Assembly: GCA_024102635.1 (NCBI GenBank)
Contig: JAGFJO010000122.1
Location: 1-64,000, forward strand
Origin: Deltaproteobacteria bacterium
Lineage (GTDB): Bacteria > Bdellovibrionota_C > UBA2361 > JAGFJO01
Reading direction: 5' to 3'
DNA length: 64,000 nt
This document shows positions 18,277-27,378 of the stretch, piece by piece. Under the pieces are notes generated by a model. It was not told where the DNA came from, did not search any database, and saw only the letters and a program-made list of their open reading frames with translations. The number at the start of each line of letters is the position of its first letter. Within the stretch, counting starts at the first letter, position 1. The position numbers and the translations under genes are program-made.

Positions 18277-20163
18277 TTGTCATTTTTAGCATTAGGACCA
18301 GAAAGTCGAATTCTGAGGTCTCCCGAGAAAGATTTTGCTTCAGGGGACTTTTACTCTGCCGCATTGGATCCCAACGCATACCAAAATATCGACTACATCG
18401 TTCCGGACGGGGAAGCATTAAAAAGAAGCTTATTTGATAGCAATGCTGCAGCGGGCGCGCACAAAATTCTTGAAGGCTATCATAAACTGCGAGGCGACCT
18501 GTCCGCCCAACTGTCTTACCTTATCCGGGAAGTATACTGGGACCGGCTGGTAAGAAGAATCGATGAACACGGATTGCAGGAGATCTTCACCGACAGCAAG
18601 GCGGAAGGGAGCAATCGAATCGTGTATGTGCCGCACGACGACGCACTCGCCCTGCGCTACTTCTCGGAGGTGGCTGAGCGCCGCAAGGACCTCAATTTTA
18701 CGGTAGAGGTACTGCCGAAAAATATTACGCCGGAGTTCGTTCGTTCACTGAACGAGCGGGCAGGCATACTCAGTCTCGGAGTCCAACAGGCACAGGACGG
18801 ATCTCTTGAAGCGCGCGCGTTCGTTGTGCCGGGAGGACGTTTCAATGAGATGTACGGCTGGGATAGCTATTTCACGGCTCTCGGATTAATCGAAGACGGC
18901 AGAACTGAACTCGTAAAGTCGATGACGGACAACTTTATTTATCAGATTGAGCATTACGGTAAGGTGTTAAACGCCAATAGGAGCTATTATCTGACCCGCT
19001 CGCAACCCCCGGTTTTCGTACCTATGGCAGAAGCAGCACTAGAGGCGATGGATCGAGGAGGATTATGGCAGTCGGATCAGCAGCGCAAGGAGTGGATAAC
19101 GGCCGTCTGCCGCGCTGCCATCAAGGAGTATCGCGAGGTTTGGACGGCGCCAGACCACATCACACCCGAGACGTCACTATCACATTACTGGTGCCGGGGA
19201 ATCGGATTTTGCCCGGAAGTAGAGAAGGGACATTACGAAGTAATAGTGAAATGGCACGCATTAAAAGTGGGCATGAGCATCGAGGACTATATAGAGGCTT
19301 TTAATAACGGCACCATAGAAAACAAAGAGCTTGAGCAGTTTATCAAGCACGACCGAGCCATGCGCGAGTCTGGCCACGACACCTCTTACCGCATGCTGGG
19401 CAAGGCGGCATCGCTCAACACGGTCGAGCTCAATTCGCTTCTGTTCAGAGCTGAAACGGAATTAGCAAGGCTTTTGTCGAACGAATTGAATGGATCACTG
19501 GAGCTTGAAGATGGGAGCATTATAACCGCCGGGGAACTGAGCCGAAGAGCTGGAGTGAGAAAAATTCAGTTTGATCGCTTCCTATGGGATGATCGCGATG
19601 GGATGTTTTTTGACTGGGATCCGGAAGAGAGCAGACGTACCGGCTATGTGACAGCTTCGAGCTTTTTTGCTCTTGCTTGCGGCGTAGCATCCCAGGAGCA
19701 AGCCGACCGTTTTATTCCCGCGGCTTTGTCAAAATTGGAGTGCATCGGCGGAATTACAGCCTCCGATGAGGCATCTCGCGGGCCGATTACGAAAGACCGG
19801 CCTTTAAGGCAGTGGGACTATCCGTTCTCCTGGGCACCTCACATCATGACCGCATGCGAAGGACTGGCGCGCTACGGCCATGAAAAGGACGCTGAGAGAT
19901 TGGCTTACAAGTGGCTGTACATGCTGACCAAAGAAGCTGTCATACACAAGGGCGCGATTGTCGAGCGATATGACGGCGCCAATTCCACGGTTTTCGAAGG
20001 AGCAGAGTATGGCGCACAGGGCCTACAAGGCCCGATTGATCGCGGCGCCGGCTTCGCTTGGAGCAACGCATCTTTTCAATGCCTGAAACGGTATCTTTCT
20101 GAAGAAAAGCTACAAGCTCTTTCAAATATGATCGCGCCTCAAGAGCTCTTTGCGAAAAACTAG
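18277..20163 (+). CDS. Alpha,alpha-trehalase (GH37), neutral-trehalase type
   Basis: This enzyme hydrolyses trehalose to two glucoses. Both GH37 signatures are present: PGGRFNEMYGWDSYF (about 185-199) and QWDYPFSWAP (about 512-521). By alignment with the family, the catalytic acid is Asp368 in ESGHDTSYR and the base Glu563 in VERYDG. The ESGHDTSYR form resembles yeast neutral trehalase rather than periplasmic TreA. No signal peptide is visible, so it is probably cytoplasmic. The start is TTG with AGGAG five bases upstream; no ATG in frame would keep the N-terminal region. It converges on mgtE with seven bases between. Trehalose is a compatible solute, so a role in recovery from osmotic stress is plausible. 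Confidence 0.93.
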   Translation: MSFLALGPESRILRSPEKDFASGDFYSAALDPNAYQNIDYIVPDGEALKRSLFDSNAAAGAHKILEGYHKLRGDLSAQLSYLIREVYWDRLVRRIDEHGLQEIFTDSKAEGSNRIVYVPHDDALALRYFSEVAERRKDLNFTVEVLPKNITPEFVRSLNERAGILSLGVQQAQDGSLEARAFVVPGGRFNEMYGWDSYFTALGLIEDGRTELVKSMTDNFIYQIEHYGKVLNANRSYYLTRSQPPVFVPMAEAALEAMDRGGLWQSDQQRKEWITAVCRAAIKEYREVWTAPDHITPETSLSHYWCRGIGFCPEVEKGHYEVIVKWHALKVGMSIEDYIEAFNNGTIENKELEQFIKHDRAMRESGHDTSYRMLGKAASLNTVELNSLLFRAETELARLLSNELNGSLELEDGSIITAGELSRRAGVRKIQFDRFLWDDRDGMFFDWDPEESRRTGYVTASSFFALACGVASQEQADRFIPAALSKLECIGGITASDEASRGPITKDRPLRQWDYPFSWAPHIMTACEGLARYGHEKDAERLAYKWLYMLTKEAVIHKGAIVERYDGANSTVFEGAEYGAQGLQGPIDRGAGFAWSNASFQCLKRYLSEEKLQALSNMIAPQELFAKN

Positions 20164-20170
20164 CGCTAAA

Positions 20171-21448
20171 TTAAATCAGCACCCAAGTGGCTAATCCCAA
20201 CAGCATTCCCATGCTCGCTACATCGGTTGCTGTGGTGAGAAATATGCTTGAAGCCGTCGCCGGGTCTGCTCCCATTCTCTTCAAGACAAGAGGAACAATG
20301 GTACCCGAAACGCCGCTTATAAGGCAGCTGCCGATCATTGCAATAACAACAATCACGCTCAGTAAAAGGGCATCAGGGTTCCCTTGTGACTTCGCAAGGA
20401 AATACATTCCTACTCCCGCTGAAAGCCCGACAAGAGCACCGTTCAAAAAGCCCAGCAGAGCTTCTTTAATAAGATTCTTTTTTGCATCGCTGCCGCCCTT
20501 GATCTCACCGAGAGTGAGCCCTCTCAGTGTTACTGCAAGGGCCTGACAGCCTGTATTGCCGGACTGGCCCGCCAGCACCGGAAGGAACGCTGCCAGTATC
20601 ACCATTTTGTCGATCGTGTCCTGAAAGATGCTCACCACCGCTCCCGCCACGAAAGCCGTCAGAAGATTAAGCTGCAGCCATGGATGACGGTAAAGGAAGC
20701 TTCGCCACCATGGAGTGCTAGTGTGCTCCTCACGGTCGACACCTACCATAGTTCCAGCCTGAGCGGTTATTTCGAAAGCCTGGCTCTCAAACAGTCTGAA
20801 GCCTCGCACCAGCCCTTTTATACGGCCCTCGCCGTCACACACCGGATAGACCGGATAATGTCTTAGAACGACATCCTTCATGACATCCATCACATCCTGT
20901 TCAGGCAGCAGATAAAATGGATCTCGCAGCATTATCTCTTCCAGCTTATGACTGCCCTCCGCAAACAGTAGATCTCTCATCACCACCACACCCACCAATC
21001 GCTGGCCCTGGTCGACTGCGTAAGCATAAGTTACAAATTCGCTGCGAACGATCTCACGCAGGGCAGACTTGACTGCATCAACGGCCATATCCGCCGGGAA
21101 AACAGCAACAGGGGCATCCATTAGCCGCCCCACTGATCCTTCCGGATAAGATTGATTAATCTCCCATTGCCGGCGCACATGTTCCGGTATTCCGCTGAGC
21201 ACCAGTTCCAATTGATCGGTGGGAATCTGAGATATGATCTCGTGAGCAACTGTAGGACTCATTGCCCTTAGAACCAGCACCCGCGTGCCAGGGTCCATTC
21301 CTAAAAGACGCTCGGCAGCCAAGCCGCTATACAGCACCGAGAGGTCTTGGATGGCTTTCTGCACCTCCAAAGGACTTAGAATGTCCTCTCTCATAGAGGG
21401 TACTTTTCTTGATTGAAGGGTGTCAGGTGAAACGGTCGCCTGCTCCAT
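20171..21448 (-). CDS. mgtE: MgtE-type magnesium transporter/channel
   Basis: 425 residues with the MgtE layout: an N-terminal helical domain (about 28-130), two CBS domains (about 135-255) and five membrane helices after about 280. The pore-region signature PVLAGQSGNTGCQALA is present; most homologues have GGNAGNQ there. The CBS and N domains sense cytosolic Mg2+ and close the pore when it is high. I searched the upstream 200 bp for an M-box leader and found none that I could support. The first 20 residues before MREDILSP are extra and may not be translated; an internal start is possible. Confidence 0.92.
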   Translation of the reverse strand: MEQATVSPDTLQSRKVPSMREDILSPLEVQKAIQDLSVLYSGLAAERLLGMDPGTRVLVLRAMSPTVAHEIISQIPTDQLELVLSGIPEHVRRQWEINQSYPEGSVGRLMDAPVAVFPADMAVDAVKSALREIVRSEFVTYAYAVDQGQRLVGVVVMRDLLFAEGSHKLEEIMLRDPFYLLPEQDVMDVMKDVVLRHYPVYPVCDGEGRIKGLVRGFRLFESQAFEITAQAGTMVGVDREEHTSTPWWRSFLYRHPWLQLNLLTAFVAGAVVSIFQDTIDKMVILAAFLPVLAGQSGNTGCQALAVTLRGLTLGEIKGGSDAKKNLIKEALLGFLNGALVGLSAGVGMYFLAKSQGNPDALLLSVIVVIAMIGSCLISGVSGTIVPLVLKRMGADPATASSIFLTTATDVASMGMLLGLATWVLI

Positions 21449-21770
21449 ACATCGAAGCTCCTAAGAAGCAAATTTGAGAGAAAATTACAGCCTCTTGTGA
21501 CCATTAACAAGCTATCGCTGACGGGAAAAAGAAACTTTTACACCTTTTATATCAAAGCCCAAGGGAGGTGTCTTTACGAGCCGCCCGTGGACCCAGCCTG
21601 ATAAAGTGATCGAAGTCATTAGCATCCGGCCAACGAGGGGATAACCTGAAAAGAGCCATCAACACTTACTCGAGGGGAGACCGTGAGAAATGCATCGCAA
21701 ATCGGACGAATGACATGGGCCATCGCTGAGGGCTACATACCGGGATGGAGTAACGGTCCAGAACCCGCGA

Positions 21771-22031
21771 TGCGGAACGGTCTTAGGAGCCTACCTATTG
21801 AGCAAGTTAGGCTGGGCGACTTTGCCGTCGGGAGTAACGATGCGGCATCTACTGGGAGCAGGGATGCTGGCAGGTATCGGATTTACAGTTTCTCTCTTCA
21901 TCACCAATCTCGCGATTCACAATGCGGATCTCAATGAAATGGCGAAGATTGGAATTCTCAGCGGATCAATACTTTCGGGAATAATGGGATGCACAGTCCT
22001 ACTACTCTGGCCGGGAACAAAGAGGCGCTAG
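21771..22031 (+). pseudogene. Remnant of Na+/H+ antiporter NhaA (C-terminal end)
   Basis: The frame reads GTVLGAYLLSKLGWATLPSG and then MRHLLGAGMLAGIGFTVSLF, followed by KIGILSGSILSGIMG and a stop. This is the C-terminal two-helix end of NhaA, whose usual form is LARLPEGVTWRHLLG and LLAGIGFTMSLFIA. A full gene would need about 900 bp more upstream, but in all three frames before 21771 I see no further NhaA sequence and the mgtE start is only 320 bp away. It is therefore a truncated leftover, probably not expressed as a working transporter. A short peptide from the TTG at 21798 cannot be excluded. Confidence 0.75.
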
Positions 22032-22055
22032 TTTTTGGCTACAAGGTTAATTGGT

Positions 22056-22436
22056 TCATTCACCGCGCCGGCGCGCAAGCTCTGCGCGGCAGCTCTCCTG
22101 TAGCGCTTTAAATTCCTTGCTTATATTTTCCCACACTCCCGACGTTTCAAGGAACCGCTTTAGCTCTTCAGGAGATAAGTCCATCAGATTTGGATGTTCA
22201 GTCTCGAAGCGGAAGGAGATTAGGTCGCTTATCTTAACTATCGCAGTCTCATCCATCAGCGCCTGAATACTGCATACCTCCATAAGCGCAGAGCGATCAG
22301 CTACGAACTCCTCGAGCCTCGAATCAGCAGCCTGAGAATCAAAAGGATTTGCAATATTAGGACCCAGAAGCCTCCACTTTATAGAGGAGTTGTTAGCCGA
22401 CAACCATTTAATGCCTGGTGATTCTTGGGAAGTCAT
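22056..22436 (-). CDS. Hypothetical protein, 126 residues
   Basis: I do not recognise a family. The protein is soluble-looking and mildly acidic, with a helical C-terminal half (SPEELKRFLETSG, ISKEFKALQESCRAELARR). It has no signal peptide or membrane helix. The ATG is preceded by a long purine run (GAGAGAGAAAGAG) that would serve as a ribosome site, and the amino-acid composition is protein-like, so I believe it is real. Its stop lies 24 bp from the end of the nhaA remnant on the other strand. Confidence 0.55.
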   Translation of the reverse strand: MTSQESPGIKWLSANNSSIKWRLLGPNIANPFDSQAADSRLEEFVADRSALMEVCSIQALMDETAIVKISDLISFRFETEHPNLMDLSPEELKRFLETSGVWENISKEFKALQESCRAELARRRGE

Positions 22437-22610
22437 CTCTCTTTCTCTCTCAGTTGAAATGAAATAAAGGAAAACCTACCTCTAGTATCGGCAGCAATTG
22501 CTACCCCGACAATAGAAATTCAGAGGGTGGACTCCGGAACCCTACTAACCTCATTGAAACGCTCGATAAGACTCAATATAAAGCCTCATACAAAACCTCT
22601 TTCCGCCGCA

Positions 22611-23756
22611 TTAACCCCCAGTCCGAGATAACCTAAGCACACTTCCGCTCGACTGGTCGGTAAGGAGGTAGAGAGAGCCATCGGGTGCCTGCTCGACATC
22701 CCGGACTCGCACCTTCAACGAAAGACGTTCAGCTTCCTTTGCAGAGCCTCCATCCACTGTAACTCTTATTAAGGCCCTGCTACTTAGCCCTCCGATAAGC
22801 GCCGAGCCGCGCCATTCGGGGAACATGCTGCCGGTGTAAAAGACCATTCCGGAAGGTGAGATAACCGGTGTCCAGTGCTTAGCCGCATCGGCAAATTCAG
22901 GCCGTGTCGGTGGGTCGGGAATATCCTTTCCATCGTAGTGCTCTCCCCAGCTCACTATCGGCCAACCGTAATTCGCTCCCTCTTTAATTAAATTCAGCTC
23001 ATCACCCCCCTTGGGGCCCATCTCTGCTATCCATAGATGCCCGGTGCCGGGGTCAAAAGCTGCAGCTTCAATGTTGCGATGGCCGTAGCTCCATATCTCG
23101 CTCTTCGCGTTTTTGTTCTTGGTAAAAGGGTTGCCGGTCGCCGCTTTTCCCTCTCTCGTAATTCTCACTATTGTTCCGAGATGGTTTGAGAGATCTTGCG
23201 CCGGCTCAAATTTGAATCTTTCGCCCGTAGTAAGATAAATATTCTTATCGGAATCAAACACTATGCGGCCGCCAAAGTGATTCGGTCCGCTCACCTTGGG
23301 TAGCTGACGGAATATAACCCTAAAATTTTCAATCTTCTTGTTATGGAAGCGTCCACGCCCGATCGCTGTCGAAGCCCCTTCGCCGCCCGGCTCGGAAAAA
23401 GAGAGATACACAAACGAGTTCTCATCGAAGTCGGGATCTAACGCTACGTCTAAGAGCCCCCCTTGTCCCCTACTAAGCACACTGGGAACTCCGTCTAGCG
23501 GAGCCGAAAGCTCTCCGCTTTTGGCGAGGATCCTTAACCTGCCGGCTCTCTCCGTCACCAGCAGCTCTCCTGAAGGTAGAAACGCCATGCCCCAGGGGTG
23601 CTCCAGCTTTCCAGCCAAGGCGTCAATGCGAACTGTACCAGCCGAACTATCCACCTCCTTCGGGGTCTGCGCAAAAGCGCAAGGAACGACAAGAAGAGAA
23701 AGTGACGCTGGGAAAGCTCTTTTTAAAAGCGCCAACACGGTCCTTATTTTAGACAT
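22611..23756 (-). CDS. PQQ-dependent soluble aldose/sorbosone dehydrogenase family protein
   Basis: 381 residues with a signal peptide ending around CAFAQ, so periplasmic. The mature protein is a six-bladed beta-propeller of the glucose/sorbosone dehydrogenase type: HPWGMAFLPSGELLVTER in the first blade, then RGQGGLLDVALDPDF, GPNHFGGRIVFD, SYGHRNIEAAAFDP and WIAEMGPKGGDELN, all characteristic of YliI-like enzymes. These oxidise aldose sugars with PQQ and pass electrons to the respiratory chain. Whether PQQ is made by this organism is not visible. A very strong ribosome site (GAGGAGG) precedes the ATG. It is transcribed away from the TonB receptor. Confidence 0.88.
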   Translation of the reverse strand: MSKIRTVLALLKRAFPASLSLLVVPCAFAQTPKEVDSSAGTVRIDALAGKLEHPWGMAFLPSGELLVTERAGRLRILAKSGELSAPLDGVPSVLSRGQGGLLDVALDPDFDENSFVYLSFSEPGGEGASTAIGRGRFHNKKIENFRVIFRQLPKVSGPNHFGGRIVFDSDKNIYLTTGERFKFEPAQDLSNHLGTIVRITREGKAATGNPFTKNKNAKSEIWSYGHRNIEAAAFDPGTGHLWIAEMGPKGGDELNLIKEGANYGWPIVSWGEHYDGKDIPDPPTRPEFADAAKHWTPVISPSGMVFYTGSMFPEWRGSALIGGLSSRALIRVTVDGGSAKEAERLSLKVRVRDVEQAPDGSLYLLTDQSSGSVLRLSRTGG

Positions 23757-23947
23757 GAAATCCTCCTCAAAAGTTACGGCAGCTGCGCAGCGCTTGATGG
23801 CAGCTGATACATCTCAAGCAAACGAATATAACCGATTTCAATCATAGCCCTAAGATAATAGAACTCATAAAGGGGTAGTCTCTGCTATGTATGCGGTGAT
23901 AACGATCATTAACTGCCTGTTAAAGCCGAGATATCGCTTAACGCTTG

Positions 23948-26062
23948 ATGAGGCCCGAATACATAATACGCGCCCTCCGGCCGATTAGCCGGCAATGGGC
24001 ATACGTCTCCGTTTTAATCCTGTTCAATACAGGACTTTGTCACCCTGCCTACTCATCGCCGGAGACCGGCGAACCGACCAGGATATACATAAGAGGAGCC
24101 AACCCTGACTATCAAGCCCTGGGATACTCCCCTCTCGGCCAGCAGCACGAAATCTCCGAGAAGGAGATCAATAACACAGGCGCTTACGCCACGGATATTC
24201 TCCTCAAGCAGCTCCCCAGCTTTTCGCTTTTCCGCCGCTCGCCGAGCACCGCGGGCCATCCAACGACTCAAGGGGTTTCTCTGCGAGGCACGGGGGCAAG
24301 CGGCGCGAGCAGAACCCTTGTCCTGCTCGACGGGGTACCGATTAACGATCCTTTCGGCGGCTGGGTTAACTGGTCAAGGGTACCGGCAGAGGCATTGATA
24401 AGGGTTAGGGTGCAGGAGAACTGGGGCAGCCCGCATTTCAGTATGCTAGGGCTTGGAAGCGTTATTGAACTTCAAACAGCCGAACCTCTCCTGCCCGAGC
24501 AGGAACTAAGCGCTCGCCTCGGTACCCAAGAGACCGCGTTAGCCACTCTTAAAGCGTCAATTCCCACCGGAAGGAGCGGAACCTCACTCTTCGCCCAGGG
24601 CTTTACTACTGCAGGATACAAAGTAGTGTCGGCCCCACAAAGGGGTCCTATTGACACCGATGCGAATTCACAGAATCTAAATGTAATCGGCAAGCACATA
24701 CGGTACTTCGGCAGCTCGTCACTGTACGTTACAGGAAGCGGGTTCTCCGAGGACCGCAGTAACGGCACCCCGCTGACCGAAAATGACGGCAGCACCTTTC
24801 AGTTTTCCACCGGAGGACGTAGCAAAAACTTAGGCGGAGATTTAAGTTTCGATCTTTTTGGGGCAGCTTCGGACTTTTCGAGCACCTTTTCTTCTCAAGC
24901 CGAGGATCGTATTAGCGAGACACCGGCGGTGGATCAATTCGATGTTCCGGGCCGTCAGCTGGGCGCGCAATTTGATTGGTCCATAAAAGAGAGCTCAAAA
25001 CTTTATTTCGAGGGTGGAGGCGATCTGCTGCTCCGCACGGGCGAATCGCATGAGTTATTTAGGTTCAGCGAGGGAGCGTTTCAGATGAGAAGAGATGCTG
25101 AGGCAAAGCAGAGCGCAGTAGGCGCTTACCTTTTTAGCCGTTACCTTGCGGCTGACGATTTCACGCTTGATCTATTCTTCAGAATCAATGGCTATAGAAG
25201 CTACGACCTTGCTCTGGAAGAAAGAGAACTAACATCAAACGAAACAGTGAATGGTTTTGAGAGCGATGGAGCATTCAAAACACTGTCTGAACCGCGAGTA
25301 CAACTTTCATACAGATTTGACCAGCAGCTTAGTGCGCGCGCTGCCGTTACCCGCTCCTATCGCATTCCGACAATCAATGAATTAGTGCGCCCTTTTCGTG
25401 TCCGAAACGACATCACCGCCGCGAACAGAGATCTAAGCGAAGAGAGCTTGACAGGGATAGACCTGGAGTTAACGTATGACTCGGCTCCTTTCACTATCTC
25501 CGTTACCCCCTATATCAGCCGCATTGAAGATGTTATTTCAAACGTCACGGTAGCGGAAGGGCCAGGCCTAGTTGAACCGTGCGGTTTTGTGCCGATGGGT
25601 GGAACCTGTAGGCAACGCCGCAACATTGAAAGAGCTGTCACAGGCGGCGCGCAGGCCGAACTTCAGCTCGAGCTCGACAAGAACCACTCTCTTCGCGCCG
25701 AGTATCTATTCACGCAAAGCAGCATCGACTCTCAGAACATTGAAGTTGATGGGAACGAGCTTCCTCAGCTGCCGCGCCATGTGGCTGCGCTGACCGCCGC
25801 AAAAGTTACTGCCACCTATACCGCCTCTCTGCAGGCGCGTTATACCGGTACGCAATATGAAAACGATACGAATACTATTCTTCTAGAACCGTACATAACG
25901 CTGGACGCATATATCGCGCTTCCCCTTACCCCGGACTGGGAAGTATTCATTCGAGGCGAGAATCTTACCGGGAACCGCTACGAGGTAGGAAAAAGCCAAG
26001 ATGGGGTCACCACCGTGGGGCCTCAGGCCTCGCTTGTTGCCGGAGTGCGCGTGAGACTATAA
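23948..26062 (+). CDS. TonB-dependent outer-membrane receptor
   Basis: About 704 residues. A signal peptide ends near HPAYS. The plug domain is clear: QLPSFSLFRR, GVSLRGTGASGASRTLVLLDG and VPINDPFGGWVNW. A 22-strand-type barrel follows, ending in the aromatic/hydrophobic pattern expected for outer-membrane proteins (RVRL). The plug resembles vitamin B12/siderophore-type receptors, but the ligand cannot be named. No canonical TonB box is obvious before the plug. A TTG at 23945 directly precedes the ATG at 23948, and I chose the ATG. A DUF3592 protein gene begins eight bases after the stop. No Fur box is evident by eye, though AACGATCATT occurs about 45 bp upstream. Confidence 0.93.
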   Translation: MRPEYIIRALRPISRQWAYVSVLILFNTGLCHPAYSSPETGEPTRIYIRGANPDYQALGYSPLGQQHEISEKEINNTGAYATDILLKQLPSFSLFRRSPSTAGHPTTQGVSLRGTGASGASRTLVLLDGVPINDPFGGWVNWSRVPAEALIRVRVQENWGSPHFSMLGLGSVIELQTAEPLLPEQELSARLGTQETALATLKASIPTGRSGTSLFAQGFTTAGYKVVSAPQRGPIDTDANSQNLNVIGKHIRYFGSSSLYVTGSGFSEDRSNGTPLTENDGSTFQFSTGGRSKNLGGDLSFDLFGAASDFSSTFSSQAEDRISETPAVDQFDVPGRQLGAQFDWSIKESSKLYFEGGGDLLLRTGESHELFRFSEGAFQMRRDAEAKQSAVGAYLFSRYLAADDFTLDLFFRINGYRSYDLALEERELTSNETVNGFESDGAFKTLSEPRVQLSYRFDQQLSARAAVTRSYRIPTINELVRPFRVRNDITAANRDLSEESLTGIDLELTYDSAPFTISVTPYISRIEDVISNVTVAEGPGLVEPCGFVPMGGTCRQRRNIERAVTGGAQAELQLELDKNHSLRAEYLFTQSSIDSQNIEVDGNELPQLPRHVAALTAAKVTATYTASLQARYTGTQYENDTNTILLEPYITLDAYIALPLTPDWEVFIRGENLTGNRYEVGKSQDGVTTVGPQASLVAGVRVRL

Positions 26063-26069
26063 GTCGCTA

Positions 26070-27017
26070 ATGCCTTCATCTAATATTTTGGCTGGCGGCC
26101 TTGGGCGGGCGAATGATATTTACTCTTTATCTATGAGTTACCAGCCGGTACCTGGTTCTTACGGCTCCCGAGACGTCCCGCTTCTTGCGCGGCTGCTCAC
26201 CCTTGTGGGAGGTACCTTATCGCAGATCGGTTGGGCATTTGCGGGCATCGGAATGCTGTTTGCCTGGGTATTCGTTGGGAATGCGGATATCGCCAGCTAC
26301 ACAAAGTTCAATGGAGCTCTTGAGAGGGTTACCGGTACTATAGAGCGCATAGAGAAGACTTCGTTTTCGGAGGGCGGCTCGAAGGGGCGCGCTTCAAAAC
26401 CGGTCTCTGCAGTTCACTACCGTTTTACGCAGGGTGGAGATAGCTATAATGGCGTCTCTTACACCCTATCGTCCGACCATACGCCGGGCGACACAGTGAA
26501 TGTCGAGTTCCCAGCGGGAGAACCCACAACCTCGCGGGTAGTTGGAATGAGATCCGCTCCCTTCGGCGCAGCAGCGCTTATGGTTATTATTTTTCCGCTG
26601 ATAGGATTTATCATGGCAGGTTTTGGGGTTCTGCGCGGCTTAAAGGTGCAGCGGCTCTTACGGGACGGTCAGCTCACAAGCGCCAAGCTCAAATCGAAGA
26701 GACCGACTAATATGACGGTTAATAAAAGACGGGTATTTAGATTGGAGTTCGAATTTGACGGGCGTGATGGGCGCCGGCATACTCTAACAGCGCGTAGCCA
26801 TACACCTGAAATATTCGAGGACGAGCAGACAGAGTTCGTAGTGTATGATCCCCATAATCCGGACTATGCCGTAATGCGAGATTCAATTCCCGGGGGAGTA
26901 AATATCTCCGAGAGCGGCCGGGTTATCATCAAGTCCTGGGCCTTTCTTCAACTCATAATTCCGAGCATCTCAATAGCCGGTAATCTTATGGCGGCGCACT
27001 ATAGCGGGGTGTTTTAG
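26070..27017 (+). CDS. DUF3592 membrane protein
   Basis: 315 residues with hydrophobic helices near residues 40-70, 170-195 and at the C-terminus. Two extramembrane beta domains separate them (ALERVTGTIERIEKT to SRVVGMRS, and AKLKSKRPTNM to NPDYAVMRD). The halves look alike: each has a strand pattern ending in a Pro-x-x-x motif, as expected of DUF3592 repeats. Function unknown; some members sit with transporters or surface structures. It starts eight bases after the TonB receptor, so co-transcription is likely. The start is uncertain: ATG at 26070 has no ribosome site, and ATG at 26136 (MSYQPVPG) is an alternative. Confidence 0.7.
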   Translation: MPSSNILAGGLGRANDIYSLSMSYQPVPGSYGSRDVPLLARLLTLVGGTLSQIGWAFAGIGMLFAWVFVGNADIASYTKFNGALERVTGTIERIEKTSFSEGGSKGRASKPVSAVHYRFTQGGDSYNGVSYTLSSDHTPGDTVNVEFPAGEPTTSRVVGMRSAPFGAAALMVIIFPLIGFIMAGFGVLRGLKVQRLLRDGQLTSAKLKSKRPTNMTVNKRRVFRLEFEFDGRDGRRHTLTARSHTPEIFEDEQTEFVVYDPHNPDYAVMRDSIPGGVNISESGRVIIKSWAFLQLIIPSISIAGNLMAAHYSGVF

Positions 27018-27378
27018 ACAACCCATTTGTGATCCTGCAAAACACCTCATCTGCATTAGTCTAAATTGGATCGGTCTCTGCGCTGAAACACTCCCCTGCT
27101 TGACCGCAGGCCTTATAAGTCCGGGCGTGAGCTGGATCCCTCAAAGAGTGCCGCAGAAGAGATCGGGCTTGATAAAGAGAGAGTTGGAGAAGTGGTTGTC
27201 GAAAAGAAGCCGTAATCAGCAAATTCACCTTGATCTTCAGCCTTTACGTCATCTGCTATCACTGCGGAATACCTCGCGTTTATTGCGCACCCAAACCTCA
27301 ACTTAGAGCCGTTTTTCTCCGAAAAATAGATGATCCCATGACAAGGTACTAACTTACCGGATCTTCTATTAGGAAGCA
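27018..27378. other. Spacer upstream of the subtilase gene
   Basis: I see no supportable gene. A perfect inverted repeat (GGTGTTTT at 27008-27015, AAAACACC at 27039-27046) spans the end of the preceding gene. A minus-strand open frame of 105 codons covers 27113-27430 but overlaps the subtilase signal peptide and resembles nothing; I leave it out. Confidence 0.4.

Noticed and set aside
19950-20080. Suspected loss of the catalytic Glu in trehalase (GAGFAW instead of TEGFGW)
   Set aside because: The catalytic base in GH37 is the Glu of VEKYD, which is present here as Glu563 in VERYDG, so the active site is complete.
20187-20546. 119-codon plus-strand open frame within mgtE
   Set aside because: Antisense shadow of the transmembrane part of MgtE.
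21449-21700. M-box or other Mg2+ riboswitch upstream of mgtE
   Set aside because: I looked for the conserved core on the minus strand and could not find one that I would defend.
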